NCBI GenBank assembly: GCA_963698255.1
Contig: CAVOQD010000037.1
Location: 654,115-718,114 of the forward strand
Direction: 5' to 3'
Length of the DNA stretch: 64,000 nucleotides
Source: JAWKOK01 sp963698255
Lineage (GTDB): Bacteria > Chloroflexota > Anaerolineae > Caldilineales > Caldilineaceae
Position 1 is the stretch's first letter, and each line of letters starts with the position of its first letter. Made by a program: the position numbers and the translations under genes. Under the pieces are notes generated by a model that saw nothing but the letters and a program-made list of their open reading frames with translations, made no database searches and was not told the DNA's origin. This document shows, in pieces, positions 19,218 through 29,482 of the stretch.

Positions 19218-22200
19218 ATGAACTGGCCAATTTCTGAAGCCAAAATTATCCCGCCGAAGGCTCAGTCCAGCACTATCCACAGACCGCGCCTTCTGTCTCT
19301 CCTCGATGAAATCCTCGACTATCAACTGTACCTTATTATCGCGCCCGCTGGTTACGGAAAGTCTACACTACTCACCGATTGGGCAAGTCGATCATCGGTG
19401 CCAACTTGCTGGTATTCACTCATGACGATGGATCAGGATTCGCACCGTTTCTACGCACATTTCCTGGCGTCCCTACGGAAAACATTCCCATCTTTTGGCG
19501 ATGAGTCAATGGCCATGTTGGAAGGATTGACCTATAAGTTGAGTTCCGTGGAGCAGTTCGTCATCACGATTGCCAATGAACTCTCTGACCACGTTCGTGA
19601 AGACTTTGTTTTCGTTCTTGATGACTATCACCTCGTAGATGAAGAAGAAGAGATCAACTACTTCGTGAGCCAGTTTGTGCAACACGCATCCAGCGCTTGC
19701 CATCTTGTTCTGTCTTCAAGGACGTTGCTTGGGCTTCCTGAGCTTGACTTAATGGTAGCCAGAGGCTACGTCAACGGATTGGGTTACGAAGATCTCGCGT
19801 TCAGGCCCGAAGAGATAGAGATCTTGGCAAAGCGCCGTTTTGACCATACCCTGGCGTCAGAACAGGCCGTCGAATTGGCCAAGTTAACTGAAGGTTGGAT
19901 CACCGGATTGCTTCTATCAGCAAATCTTCAGCATTGGTATACAAACGATCAGGTTCGGCTACTCAAGTCCTCCGGCGTCGATCTATATACCTATTTCGTC
20001 AAGCAGGTGCTGGATAGACAGGCCCCCCATATACGCGATTTTCTACTAAGAACATCGCTTTTTGATGAGTTCGACTATGAGTTGTGTTCAGCGATTTTCG
20101 GACAGGGCAGATCGAGGACTCAAACTGCTCAGTGTGATTTGATTGAACATATCCGCACGAACAGCCTATTCGTCAGTGAAGTTGGTCAAGATGGCGCTCA
20201 TCTACGATACCATCCGCTCTTCAAGGATTTCCTCAAAGACAGGTTCATCCGGGAAAAGCCTCAGGAAGTGAAATTTGTTGCAAAGAGGCTCACCGACCGG
20301 TACGTCGCTAACCAACAATGGGAAGAAGCGCATCAGCTTCTCGAGGATCTAGCCGATATTCCTGATCAGGTCGATTTCATCGAGCGGCATGGCCAAGAGA
20401 TGCTTCGAGCCGGGCGAATGCATCTTCTGGTCCGATGGATTGACAATCTGCCCCAATTCGAGCAGATTGACCACCCGTCCTTGATGGCCCTGAAAGGGGC
20501 TGCTTCGGTCTCGATCGGGGCTACCGACTATGGCATTTCGCTGCTCAATCAGGTTGAGAATCTCCTGCGTACCCAGAACAACCTTGCGCTACTGGTACGC
20601 GTTCTTGCCTATCGATCCGGCGCACTGCGTCTCTCGGGTCAGTACAGGGAAGCATTGGCCGATGCGGACGAAGCGCTGCATCTGGCAGAGCGTATCAAAT
20701 CGCCAGAGATCTTGTCAGATCTGGCCGACAGTAGGGCCCTTTGCCTACGCATGAAGGGCCTGGCACAACAAGAGATCGGAAATCCGGATTCCATGGCGTC
20801 ATTGCAGCAGGCGCGTGTCGCTTATCAGGCCTTGAAAAGTGAAAATGACGTGGCAGTCGTCTCTATGGAAATCGGATTGGCCCATTTATCCGCCGGCGAT
20901 TTTCGGCTGGCGCTTCCGCTGTTTGAAGCGGCGGCCGATTCTTGGCGTCGATTGAACAACATGGCTGGTATAGCCAACGTTCTGAACAATCTTGGCTATC
21001 TCCACTACTTGCGTGGAGACTATGAAAAGGCAGCCGATGTCCTGATGGAGGCGTTGCATGCCGCTCAAAGAAGCGGTTACCGACGCATCGAGGCGTTCGC
21101 TCTTGCCGGACTAGCCGATCTCCTGGATATTATCGAATTACCGGAGCCGGCCGCAGAGGTCTACAGGCAAGCGGCAGACCTGGCTGACGCAGTCAACGAA
21201 CGTTTTCTCATGCTCTACATTGAGTTGGCGGACACTAGAGTTGCTTGGTCGCTCCAAAACTGGGAGACGGCCTATCGCAGTCTGAATCGGGCAGCCCAAC
21301 ATGTGTTGGGAAAGGACTCCGAATACGAATGGAGCCTATATCATCTGACTATGGGTCGGTACTACCTCTCCAAGGGAACGCCGGAGATGGCTATCACGCC
21401 ACTTGAAGATGCAGCGGACAACCTGCGTACCCTCGGGCGATCGATCGATCTAACTGTTACATTGCTATTTTTGGGAATCGCACAGGCGCATAGCGATCTT
21501 TCAGCGGCCACGCAGACGCTCGAGGACGCTATAGCAACGGCATCCCGATCCGACTGTGATCGCTATTTGGTAGCGATGGGCGCCAAGGCAAAAGAGAGTC
21601 TGCTGGCGCTGCTGGACGCTACAGATGAGGGGCACACAGTCAACACGTTCATCAAAGAGGTTGATGGCTTTGACTCAACAGTCCAAAGCCTGCGTCAAGA
21701 AATCAGCAAGAAGCTCTTTGCTGAACTGTCTATAGCAAGTGGCCAAGTGCCTAGTTTGATCGTTCAAGCCATGGGCAAGCCCGAGGTATGGGTCGAGGGG
21801 GTGAAACTCGCCAACAGCGACTGGACAGCCTTGGCGGCCCGAGACCTCTTTTTCTGCCTGATAACGAATCCGGATGGCTTGAACAAAGAAGAGATCGGCC
21901 TTCTGTTTTGGCCGGACTGCACCATTAAACAACTCAAGACACGTTTCAAAAATACGATCTATCGGTTGCGAAGTGCGGTTCCGCCGGAGACTATTCTGTT
22001 CAGCGATGAGGTATATCGATTTAATCCGCATATAGACTATCAATATGATGTCGAAATATTTCTGACCAGTATCAGAACAGCGCAACATGCACAGGTGGTG
22101 TCAAACAAGATTGAGGCGCTGAAGACTGCCTTGGACCAGTATCGCGGCCCATTCTTGTCGGGCGTGGACGCCGTTTGGGTCATTGCACAACGCGAGCAAT

Positions 22201-22493
22201 TGCACCGGATATTCGTAGAAGCCGGGCTGGAGCTTGCATCACTTCATTTGGAATTGGACCAGGCTCGTCAGGCACTAAACGTCTGCCATAGAATTATTGC
22301 AGAGGAACCCTGCGCTGAAGATGCACATCGCCTGGCGATGCGGGCGCACGCCATCATGGGAAACCGCGCTGAAGTTGCCGATCAGTTTGAAAAATGTCGT
22401 ACTGAGTTGCGTGAAGATGTTGATGCTGAACCCTCCTCCTATACGCTGGAGTTGTTCGACACGCTCATGCGATCGAGCGAGCTGCAAACGTAA
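19218..22493 (+). CDS. MalT-like AAA/TPR regulator with C-terminal BTAD domain
   Basis: 1,091 residues in one frame. N-terminus: MalT/LuxR-type STAND ATPase with Walker A APAGYGKST at about 43-51, DFVFVLDDYHLVD near 130-142, and VLSSRTLLGLPEL. Middle: TPR array (residues about 400-800; ANVLNNLGYLHYLRGDYEKAADVLMEALHAA is a textbook unit). C-terminus (about 850-1085): a winged-helix plus BTAD region (FWPDCTIKQLKTRFKNTIYRLR; ALDQYRGPFLSGVD; CHRIIAEEPCAEDAHRLAMRAHA; EKCRTELREDVDAEPS). The DNA-binding BTAD part is thus at the opposite end from its place in the 13503 gene, although both are divergent from sister response regulators. Ribosome binding site AGGAGG at 19201. A decayed copy of its last 40 codons lies downstream at about 22736. 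Confidence 0.9.
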   Translation: MNWPISEAKIIPPKAQSSTIHRPRLLSLLDEILDYQLYLIIAPAGYGKSTLLTDWASRSSVPTCWYSLMTMDQDSHRFYAHFLASLRKTFPSFGDESMAMLEGLTYKLSSVEQFVITIANELSDHVREDFVFVLDDYHLVDEEEEINYFVSQFVQHASSACHLVLSSRTLLGLPELDLMVARGYVNGLGYEDLAFRPEEIEILAKRRFDHTLASEQAVELAKLTEGWITGLLLSANLQHWYTNDQVRLLKSSGVDLYTYFVKQVLDRQAPHIRDFLLRTSLFDEFDYELCSAIFGQGRSRTQTAQCDLIEHIRTNSLFVSEVGQDGAHLRYHPLFKDFLKDRFIREKPQEVKFVAKRLTDRYVANQQWEEAHQLLEDLADIPDQVDFIERHGQEMLRAGRMHLLVRWIDNLPQFEQIDHPSLMALKGAASVSIGATDYGISLLNQVENLLRTQNNLALLVRVLAYRSGALRLSGQYREALADADEALHLAERIKSPEILSDLADSRALCLRMKGLAQQEIGNPDSMASLQQARVAYQALKSENDVAVVSMEIGLAHLSAGDFRLALPLFEAAADSWRRLNNMAGIANVLNNLGYLHYLRGDYEKAADVLMEALHAAQRSGYRRIEAFALAGLADLLDIIELPEPAAEVYRQAADLADAVNERFLMLYIELADTRVAWSLQNWETAYRSLNRAAQHVLGKDSEYEWSLYHLTMGRYYLSKGTPEMAITPLEDAADNLRTLGRSIDLTVTLLFLGIAQAHSDLSAATQTLEDAIATASRSDCDRYLVAMGAKAKESLLALLDATDEGHTVNTFIKEVDGFDSTVQSLRQEISKKLFAELSIASGQVPSLIVQAMGKPEVWVEGVKLANSDWTALAARDLFFCLITNPDGLNKEEIGLLFWPDCTIKQLKTRFKNTIYRLRSAVPPETILFSDEVYRFNPHIDYQYDVEIFLTSIRTAQHAQVVSNKIEALKTALDQYRGPFLSGVDAVWVIAQREQLHRIFVEAGLELASLHLELDQARQALNVCHRIIAEEPCAEDAHRLAMRAHAIMGNRAEVADQFEKCRTELREDVDAEPSSYTLELFDTLMRSSELQT

Positions 22494-22639
22494 CAAACCG
22501 GAACCAAAACTTATGGAATGCCGTTGGCGGCATTTTGGACAAATGGGCCGCTTCGCTGATGCTTTTGTTGGCCTAAGCGACAGGAATCGCCACCCGGGTA
22601 GGCGCACCACGCTCACCCCATACAGCTCGATCCGAGAGC

Positions 22640-22867
22640 GCTGAATCCGGCCTGGTCGCCGGACGGCGAGCGGATCGTCTCAGCACCTGCCGCGACGGGT
22701 GATTGCCGAGCGAACTCTACGTGAAGATGCAAGCCGGCGAGGCGGGCGCACGCCATCATGGGCAACCTGACGCGAGAAGTGGCCGATCGGTTCGACCAAT
22801 GTCGTACTGAGTGCGTCAAAAAGTTGATGCTGAACCCACCGCCGATACGCTGGAGACGATTCGACCA
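22640..22867 (+). pseudogene. Remnants: one PD40 blade and the end of a BTAD regulator
   Basis: Around 22641-22690 the sequence reads NPAWSPDGERIVSAPATG, a lone PD40/TolB blade. From about 22736 it reads RRAHAIMGN...REVADRFDQCRTE then, after a shift, QKVDAEPTADTLE. This matches the end of the preceding gene (MRAHAIMGNRAEVADQFEKCRTELREDVDAEPS, 22339-22440) at both DNA and protein level. No start, and frames are interrupted. These look like leftovers of a second BTAD regulator and a PD40 protein after deletion or recombination. Confidence 0.7.
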
Positions 22868-22951
22868 CACCCATGCAGATTCTGCGAGCTGGCACAACGC
22901 TACAGACGCAGCAACCAGCAACCGCAGCAGACGGGCCCAAGGATCCCGCCT

Positions 22952-23714
22952 ATGCCCAATACACCCTCCACCTTCAACACCCTCGTCGCCGAAGCGCTGG
23001 CCCACGATTTCTCGGGATGGGACTTCTCCTGGTCGGCGGGACGCTGGCAGGAGGAGAATCCGCCGTGGGACTACGCAACGATCGTGCGCCGGCGACTGGT
23101 CGATGCCCGACGGCTGCTCGACATGGATACCGGCGGCGGCGAGATTCTGGCGGACTTGGCCCCGCTGCCTGCGGAGAGCGTGGCCATCGAGCGCTATCCG
23201 CCCAACATCGCCGTGGCCAAGGCCCGGCTGGAGCCACTCGACGTCAAAGTCGTGACGCCGGACGATGACGGAACTTCTACCCTTCGAGAACGAACACTTC
23301 GATCTGGTCATCAATCGCCACGGCGAATTCCACGAGCCGGAGCTATGGCGGGTCATCCGGCCCGGCGGTCGCTTCATCACCCAGCAGGTCGGCAGCCGCA
23401 ACTGTTGGCAGATCAACCAGGCGTTGGGCGACGAAAAACGGACCGATTTTGACGATTGGACGCTGGCCCATGGATTGGATAGGCTGGAGGCCGTTGGATT
23501 CGAGATCGAGCGGGCCGAAGAAGCCTTCCCTGAGAGCCGCTTCTTCGATATCGGCGCCATCGTCCTCTACCTGACCATCATCCAGTGGCAGATCGACGAT
23601 TTCTCGGTCGACGGCTATCATGACGCGCTGCTCGCCCTGCACGAACGTATCGAGCGCCAGGGACCGTTCATCGCCACCGATCATCGCTTTTTGATCGAGG
23701 CCAGGAAGGGCTGA
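22952..23714 (+). CDS. Class I SAM-dependent methyltransferase (frame broken near 23270)
   Basis: The first part (22952 to about 23270) has the SAM-binding strand LDMDTGGGEILADLAPLP and the following AIERYPPNIAVAKARLEPL. A one-base shift at GACGATGACGGAAC moves to the frame carrying LLPFENEHFDLVINRHGEF and VIRPGGRFITQQVGSRN, the expected post-motif region. Combined length is about 254 residues. The substrate is unknown; relatives are annotated only as methyltransferase domain proteins. It starts directly after the pseudogene stretch, and no good ribosome binding site is obvious before the ATG at 22952. Confidence 0.8.
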
Positions 23715-23861
23715 ATCAATGCAAATTTTGCGGTACTGCGTTCTTTGAGTCCAGAGAGCATCTGGGCCAGCACAGGACCGATAGCTCGCAAGGCGGTATC
23801 GGTTGCCGCTCTACCCCGGACACCGTACACATAGTGTTTGGTGCCGGTCTCAACGTAAGCA

Positions 23862-25611
23862 CTAATCAGGCCGTACCGGCGCGGCGTTGAAGATTCTGGC
23901 CAGGATACCGGCCCGCTCCGTTGCATCGGCCCAGCGGGGCTGAGCATAGTTCTCCAACACCGCAGTCAGAATCTCGGTGTTGAGCAAGCGGCCGTCGTAG
24001 AGCGTGTGGCGCGCCATCAACTCGGTGCGCGTCTCCCAACTCCACATCTGATCGAAGAAAAGATTGCCCAGACCGTAGGCGATCACACCCGGCCCGCCCT
24101 CATCGCCGATGCCATAGGTCTCCATGGCCTGGGGCACGTGACTCTGCACGCCGGTGACGATGTCGGCGCCGGCCTCGCGCAACTCACGGAACTCGATGAC
24201 CTGCTGGCCGGTCGGGTAGGGCTGATAGGTTTCCAGATATTGCAGTTCGACGGCCACAATGTCGACCTGTCCCGCCAGATCGCTGACCAGGTTTAGCATC
24301 TCATCCTTGCGGTCGTAGTAATAGCAGGCGCCGGGCGCGTCGTCGGTCACCCAGGCTGTGGATGGACCGAAGGCCAGCGCGGCCACGAACGCAAACGAAT
24401 TTCCGTTGTGGTTCCAGAAGAGCGGTGCGCAGGCTTCCTCGGGCGTGAATCCGCTGCCGTAGATGGGAATCTCGTTCTCCTTGTACCAGGTCAGCGAGCG
24501 GCGCGCGCCTTCGCGGCCAAAGTCGTTGACGTGGTTGCCGCTCAGGCCGATGATGTCGGCGCCCACGGCCTCCAGCGCGGCCCAATAGTCGGTGTGGCTA
24601 CAGAGGGTCAGGTTGTCGACCGTGTTGTTGGTCACACAGTCGTCAAGGAAGGGCACCTCATTGCTGATGTGGGTGATGTCTGCCGCGGCCAGCGTGTCGG
24701 AGATGATGGCCGCCGGGTAGACCGCCCCCTCGCGATCCATGCGCGCCGCGGTCCCGCGGGACATGGCGGTGACGCCGGTCATGATCAGCGAGGTCAGCCG
24801 ATCTGCGTTGCGATTGGTGGCCTGCGGTTCAATCTCCTGGAGCGTAGGCGTAAGCAGTTGGGCGATCAACGGCCCGCCCTTGCCTTGCAGCGTCAGCGCC
24901 ACGCCAAGGGGATAGGCCTGCGGATCGAAGCGTTCGTTGAGCAGACTTTCACCGGCGACCGTCAACACCTTCATGCGCGGGTCGATCTGGTCGAAGGGCA
25001 CAATGGCCAACGTATCCGGCGTCGATTCAAGTTCATCGATCAGCGCCTCTCGCGCGACAATTTTCGCATTGGGCGTGCCCAGGATCGGTGAGAGCAGTTC
25101 AGGCACGTCTTCGGTGATCAGGAGCGGCGCCTCACCAAGGCCCATCCAGCGAAACTGGACCTCGTTCCATGAGATGTCGTCGTCCAGCGTGGCGAAGGGC
25201 GCTACGACGGCGTAGTAGCGCTCAAGCAGCGGAACCTGCGCATCGATCATCTGGGTGACGGCCAGTAGCGTCGTGGCCTCGGACGAATCTTCGGTCTGCG
25301 AGAAGGGTTGTGAGCCGTTGGCCGCTTCAAGCACGTCAATGTCGGCGAGGGCATCGGCGATGGATTGCGAAAATCGTTCCGGCACACCCTGGGTCGTGAT
25401 CAGTGCGACCGGTCCATCCAATGCGATAGGCGTCGATGTCGGCGCAGGCGTGGAGGTGACCGTCGGCAGCGCAAGCAAGGGCGTCGGCGTTTGTGTGACA
25501 AAGTAGTCAGCGGGCGGAACCGGACCGTCGGAAGGCGCCTCAAGCGGCTGGCAGCCGACGAGCGACAAGCAGGCTAACGAAGAGCAAAAATAGCAGATAC
25601 CGTTTCGGCAT
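23862..25611 (-). CDS. capA: CapA-family lipoprotein (frame broken near 25565)
   Basis: Export signal from ATG 25611: MPKRYLLFLLFVSLLVA, then one base shift leads into VGCQPLEAPSDGP, a lipobox with Cys. Without the repair the same frame opens at a TTG (25658) with a poorer leader. A TPTP linker follows (residues 35-60). The first half (about 65-270) resembles a periplasmic binding-type domain and is not usual in CapA. The C-terminal half is the CapA/YwtB metallophosphatase-like fold: GLSGNHVNDFGREG, IVAVELQYLETYQ, DIVTGVQSHVPQAMETY and VIAYGLGNLFFDQ. CapA proteins are linked to poly-gamma-glutamate or capsule handling at the cell surface. No other pgs/cap genes are adjacent. Total about 583 residues. 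Confidence 0.85.
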
Positions 25612-25882
25612 AAAGACTCAGTCTTTCCGATCGTGGATGTGTTCCGTTTATGGTTCAAAATGGTGTAGTTCGTACCACTCGAACGAGTATAGCAAAGCCG
25701 TCTGTTCGCGGCAAAGCAGGTGGCGTAGAAAGCCGTCCAGCGTACGATTCATCCTCAGCCGCGCCAGGCTTGTCTTCCACAATCCGTCACGCCCCAAACT
25801 GGACGTTCATCCAGCGTTTGGATACGATGATTTCGGTGCAAGCCGAACGCAGAATTTCTCAGCAACAAAGATTGGAGATGGC

Positions 25883-26587
25883 ATGCATTTTCGATACCAT
25901 GAGGACGTGCTTGAAGCATTCCCGGACGTCTGCGGAGGCGTCATTTTGGTCGACGGTGTGCAGAACGGTCCGACTTCGCCTGATCTACAGGATGCCTATT
26001 TCGCTGAACAAGCCGCCACACTGGCCAGGATAGACGTGCCACTGGCCGATGTTCCATCGCTGGCCGCCTGGCGATCCGCCTTTCGACGATTCGGCGTCAA
26101 CCCGACCAAATACCGTTCGGCGGCCGAGGCGCTGCTTCGTCGCCTGACCAAAAAGGGCGACATTCCCAGCATCAACACGCTGGTCGACATCGGCAATCTG
26201 GTCAGCATCCGCTATGCGCTGCCGGTGGCCATGTTTGACGTGCGCGATGTGGTCGATGGCATCACGGTGCGGTTTGCGGACGGCCACGAGCGTTTTGTCG
26301 AACTGGGCAACGATGCCGTACTCCACCCCGAACCGGGCGAAGTCGTCTTCACCGATGCCACCGACATGGTCGTGGCCCGTCGCTGGTGCTGGCGACAGAG
26401 CGCCGAGTCCGCCTCGCGGCCCGACACGACCGATCTGATCGTGACGGTGGAGTCGCAGCATGCGGGCGGGCGCGCCGATATCGAGGCGGCCGTGGCCGAT
26501 CTGGAGATGCTGCTCAGCCAATACGCCGGCGGCAGATGCCAGAGCGATGTGCTGGATCGAACGCATTCGGACTTCGGCCACAAATGA
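25883..26587 (+). CDS. B3/B4 tRNA-binding domain protein (COG3382 type)
   Basis: 234 residues from the ATG at 25883, preceded by GGAG at 25874-25877; a longer frame from 25637 has no similarity and overlaps the CapA leader. Matches the stand-alone B3/B4 domain found in the beta subunit of phenylalanyl-tRNA synthetase: AAWRSAFRRFGVNPTKYRSAAEALLRR, then PSINTLVDIGNLVSIRYALPV and FTDATDMVVARRWCWRQS. Stand-alone members are thought to edit or check aminoacyl products, but none is firmly assigned. It is followed on the same strand by the saccharopine-dehydrogenase-like gene after a 119-bp gap containing a long palindrome. Confidence 0.82.
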   Translation: MHFRYHEDVLEAFPDVCGGVILVDGVQNGPTSPDLQDAYFAEQAATLARIDVPLADVPSLAAWRSAFRRFGVNPTKYRSAAEALLRRLTKKGDIPSINTLVDIGNLVSIRYALPVAMFDVRDVVDGITVRFADGHERFVELGNDAVLHPEPGEVVFTDATDMVVARRWCWRQSAESASRPDTTDLIVTVESQHAGGRADIEAAVADLEMLLSQYAGGRCQSDVLDRTHSDFGHK

Positions 26588-26605
26588 ACGATGGGACGAT
26601 CCCCT

Positions 26606-26657
26606 TGTACCGCGACATTCATGTCGCAGGATCCTGCGACATAAATGTCGCGGTACA
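26606..26657. repeat. 52-bp palindrome, CGACATnnATGTCG family
   Basis: Two 26-bp arms centred on GGATCC with a single mismatch. The core CGACATTCATGTCG recurs in the inverted repeat at 30259-30332. Lies between two plus-strand genes. It could form a cruciform or a stable RNA hairpin, but lacks a T-run. Confidence 0.85.
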
Positions 26658-26706
26658 GAGGTTATTGCCAACCAAAATATCCCAAAACCCAGAATGAAGG
26701 AAATCT

Positions 26707-27852
26707 ATGAAAATTACCGTACTCGGCGCCGGCCTCATCGGCAGCGCCATTGCCGTTGATCTGGCGCCAAGACGCGGATCTGGACGTTTTCTCCGTCGAC
26801 CTCAGCCAAGAAAGGCTCGACAAAGTGACGGCCAAAGCGCCGGTCACCGGTCGATCACCACAGTGCAGGCCGATCTGCGCGCGCTGGACGACTATTCGTC
26901 GTTGCTGGCCGACTCGGATCAGGTTGTGCTGGCCGTGCCGGGCTTCATGGGCTTCGAGTCGCTGAAGAAGGTCATCGAAGCGGGCAAGAACGTGGTCGAC
27001 ATCTCGTTCTTCCCGGAGGATCCCTTCTCGCTGGACGACCTGGCCAAGGAGAAGGGCGTCACGGCCGTGGTCGACTGTGGCGTCGCTCCTGGTCTGTCCA
27101 ACATCATCGCCGGCTATGTCGAAACCCAGCTTGATCGTGTCGAGCGCTATATCTGCTATGTCGGCGGTCTGCCGCTGGTGCGAGAGTGGCCCTACGAATA
27201 CAAGGCCGTCTTCTCGCCCATCGACGTGCTGGAGGAGTATACGCGCCCGGCGCGCTACGTGGAGTATGGCCGTGAGGTCGTGCGCCCGGCGCTGACCGAC
27301 ATCGAACTGCTCGACTTTCCCGGCGTCGGCACGCTGGAGGCGTTCAACACCGACGGGCTGCGTTCACTAGCCGTCACGCTAAAGGCGCCCTTCATGAAGG
27401 AGAAGACGCTGCGCTATCCCGGCCACGCCAATCTGATGCGTGTCTTCCGAGACAGCGGTTTCTTTGGCGAGGAACCTGTGGAGGTACGCGGCGAATCGGT
27501 CACGCCCATCGAGTTGACATCGAAGTTGCTTTTCGATCAGTGGAAACTTGGCGAGGGCGAGTCCGACATCACGGTCTTCGAGGTGACCATGGCGGGCGAG
27601 GTCGATGGTGCATCCAAGCAGTACAGCTACACAATGCTCGACACGTACGATCCAGCCAGCGACACGACCTCCATGGCACGCACGACCGGCTACACCTGCT
27701 CGATTGTGACGCGCCAGGTCGTCAGCGGACTCTTCACGCAGAAGGGCATCTGTCCGCCCGAATATGTGGGCCGCACGCCCGGCTGCTGGGATCACCTGCT
27801 AGCCGGCTATGCGAAGCGCAATATCAAGCTTGTCGAGACTATCAGCGAATAG
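26707..27852 (+). CDS. Saccharopine dehydrogenase family oxidoreductase (two compensating shifts, 26765-26850)
   Basis: About 381 residues. Rossmann start MKITVLGAGLIGSAIAVDLA, then between about 26765 and 26850 the reading frame is wrong. The neighbouring frame gives QDADLDVFSVDLSQERLDKV, the normal continuation of the fold, after which the original frame resumes at ITTVQADLRALDDY. Later segments are VVDCGVAPGLSNIIAGY, YVGGLPLVREWPYEYKAVFSP and GVGTLEAFNTDGLRSL, as in lysine 6-dehydrogenase / saccharopine-dehydrogenase-like enzymes. The likely reaction is NAD(P)-dependent oxidation of an amino acid; the substrate is not certain. Two opposite one-base shifts that restore the same frame point strongly to sequence error or very recent damage. 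Confidence 0.82.
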   Translation: MKITVLGAGLIGSAIAVDLAPRRGSGRFLRRPQPRKARQSDGQSAGHRSITTVQADLRALDDYSSLLADSDQVVLAVPGFMGFESLKKVIEAGKNVVDISFFPEDPFSLDDLAKEKGVTAVVDCGVAPGLSNIIAGYVETQLDRVERYICYVGGLPLVREWPYEYKAVFSPIDVLEEYTRPARYVEYGREVVRPALTDIELLDFPGVGTLEAFNTDGLRSLAVTLKAPFMKEKTLRYPGHANLMRVFRDSGFFGEEPVEVRGESVTPIELTSKLLFDQWKLGEGESDITVFEVTMAGEVDGASKQYSYTMLDTYDPASDTTSMARTTGYTCSIVTRQVVSGLFTQKGICPPEYVGRTPGCWDHLLAGYAKRNIKLVETISE

Positions 27853-28084
27853 AGATAGGACGTCTTTCTCCGCGAACCCATGCTGTTGCCTCAGGATTGG
27901 AAGGAGTCTGTTCTGGAGGAAGAAGTGCGGAATAGAGTATAGTGATTCCGAAAAAAGATAGACTGCAGATTAGACGAATCGTCGCGGATGATCGGAAGGA
28001 ATCCGTGGAAATCAGCCGCATCCGCCTAATCCGTGGTCCATTCGGCCATGACCCGAATAGTCAACCAACTACGGAGGAAACCCA
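27853..28084. repeat. Intergenic region with GCGGAT/ATCCGC repeat
   Basis: 232 bp between two plus-strand genes. 27976-28043 holds mirrored words (CGCGGATGATCGGAAGGAATCCGTGG, then GCATCCGCCTAATCCGTGG) of the same type as the inner part of the 147-bp element. A ribosome binding site GGAGG lies at 28073-28077, before the next gene. Confidence 0.55.
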
Positions 28085-29099
28085 ATGCAAGCCGTATTCT
28101 ACGAAGGCAATCAGGTGATCAGCGTCGGCGAGTGTACGCCCGTCGCACCCGGTCCCGGCGAAGTGCAGCTCAAGGTGTCGCATTGCGGCATCTGCGGCAC
28201 CGATCTGCACATCTATCATGGCGTCATGGACAAGCGCGTCACCTTCCCCCAGATCATGGGGCACGAGGTTTCGGGCACGGTGGCGGCCATCGGCGATGGC
28301 GTCGAGGGCTTTGCCGTCGGCGATCCGGTGGCGGTCATGCCGCTGGATCCGTGCGGCGACTGCCCGGCCTGCGACGCCGGCCACAGCCACATCTGCCAGA
28401 ACCTCAAGTTCCTGGGCATCGACACGCCCGGCGCCTTCCAGAGCTTCTGGACCGTGCCCGGCGCACACGCTGCACCACCTGCCCGACAATCTGTCGCTTC
28501 CCCACGGAGCCATGATCGAACCGCTGGCCGTGGCCTGCCATGATGTGCGGCTGGGCCGCGTGCAGGCCGGCGAATATGTGGTCGTGCTGGGCGGCGGGCC
28601 CATCGGCACGCTGGTGGCGCTGGTGGCCAAGAACGCCGGTGCCAAGGTGCTGCTCTCGGAGATCAACCCCTTCCGGGTGGAACTGGCCAAGGAGCTTGGC
28701 CTGGATGCATTCAACCCGACGGAGGGCGATCTGGTCGCCTACGTCAACGAGCAGACCGGCGGCGCGGGCGCGGATGTCGTCTTCGAGGTGACGGGATCCA
28801 AGGCCGGCGCCGCCGTGATGACCGATCTGCCGCGCACCCGTGGCCGCATCGTCATCGTCGGCATCTTCGGCCAGGCGCCGGAGGTCGATCTCTTCCGCTT
28901 CTTCTGGCGAGAGCTGCAACTGCTGGGCGCACGTGTCTACGAGCACGAGGATTTCGCCAAGGCCATCGAATTGGCAGCAGCCGGAGCCATCCCGCTGGAC
29001 AAGATCATCACCGATGTCCACCCGCTGACCGAACTCAAAGCCGGTTTCCAACAGATGGAGAGCGGCGGCGCGGTGATGAAGATTTTGTTGGAGGCGTAG
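28085..29099 (+). CDS. Zinc-dependent alcohol dehydrogenase, threonine/sorbitol dehydrogenase type (frame broken near 28460)
   Basis: About 338 residues. Catalytic-zinc site CGICGTDLH (residues 33-41) and GHEVSG, structural-zinc cysteines DPCGDCPACDAGHSHIC, then a break at GTGCCCGGCGCACACG after which HLPDNLSLPHGAMIEPLAVA continues in the next frame. The NAD-binding part has VVLGGGPIGTLVALVAKNAGA. The family oxidises secondary alcohols of sugars, polyols or threonine. With KduD, KDPG aldolase and KDG kinase downstream, a sugar-acid (hexonate/uronate) substrate is the best guess. Ribosome binding site GGAGG just upstream of ATG. Confidence 0.87.
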
Positions 29100-29482
29100 C
29101 ACAAGGGATTGACCGCGGATGACGCGGATAGGGCGGATTTTCGCGGATTCTTTTTTGGATAGGTTTTGTGGCGTTGCGAGCGGTGGGATGGGGCTGTAGA
29201 GACGCAAGATTATGCGTCTTACGGCGGTGAATGACCACTACAACGGATGAAGAATGGAACGGATGACAGTTTGGTCGAGGCAGTCTTTGGATGTATTGCG
29301 ACCCGCTCTCAACGGCGAAAAAAACCGTTCCTGCTCTGAATCCGTTGTAGTGTAGCGTTTTGTGTCCAATTCACAGAAAACGTCAGAACCAGAAGAAATC
29401 CGCGGAAATCCGCCTCATCCGCTCAATCCGCGGTCTATCGTTCTTCACTTCATCCACAAGTTCCTCTCAGGAGAAAACATAA
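29100..29482. other. Intergenic 383 bp with GCGGAT repeats
   Basis: No gene. Two blocks of the GCGGAT/ATCCGC type lie at 29110-29145 and 29396-29445, facing each other. An AGGAG ribosome binding site at 29468-29472 precedes the next gene. Confidence 0.5.

Noticed and set aside
23681..23947. 88-codon minus frame after the CapA gene
   Set aside because: Overlaps both CapA and the methyltransferase ends, no family similarity, no ribosome binding site.
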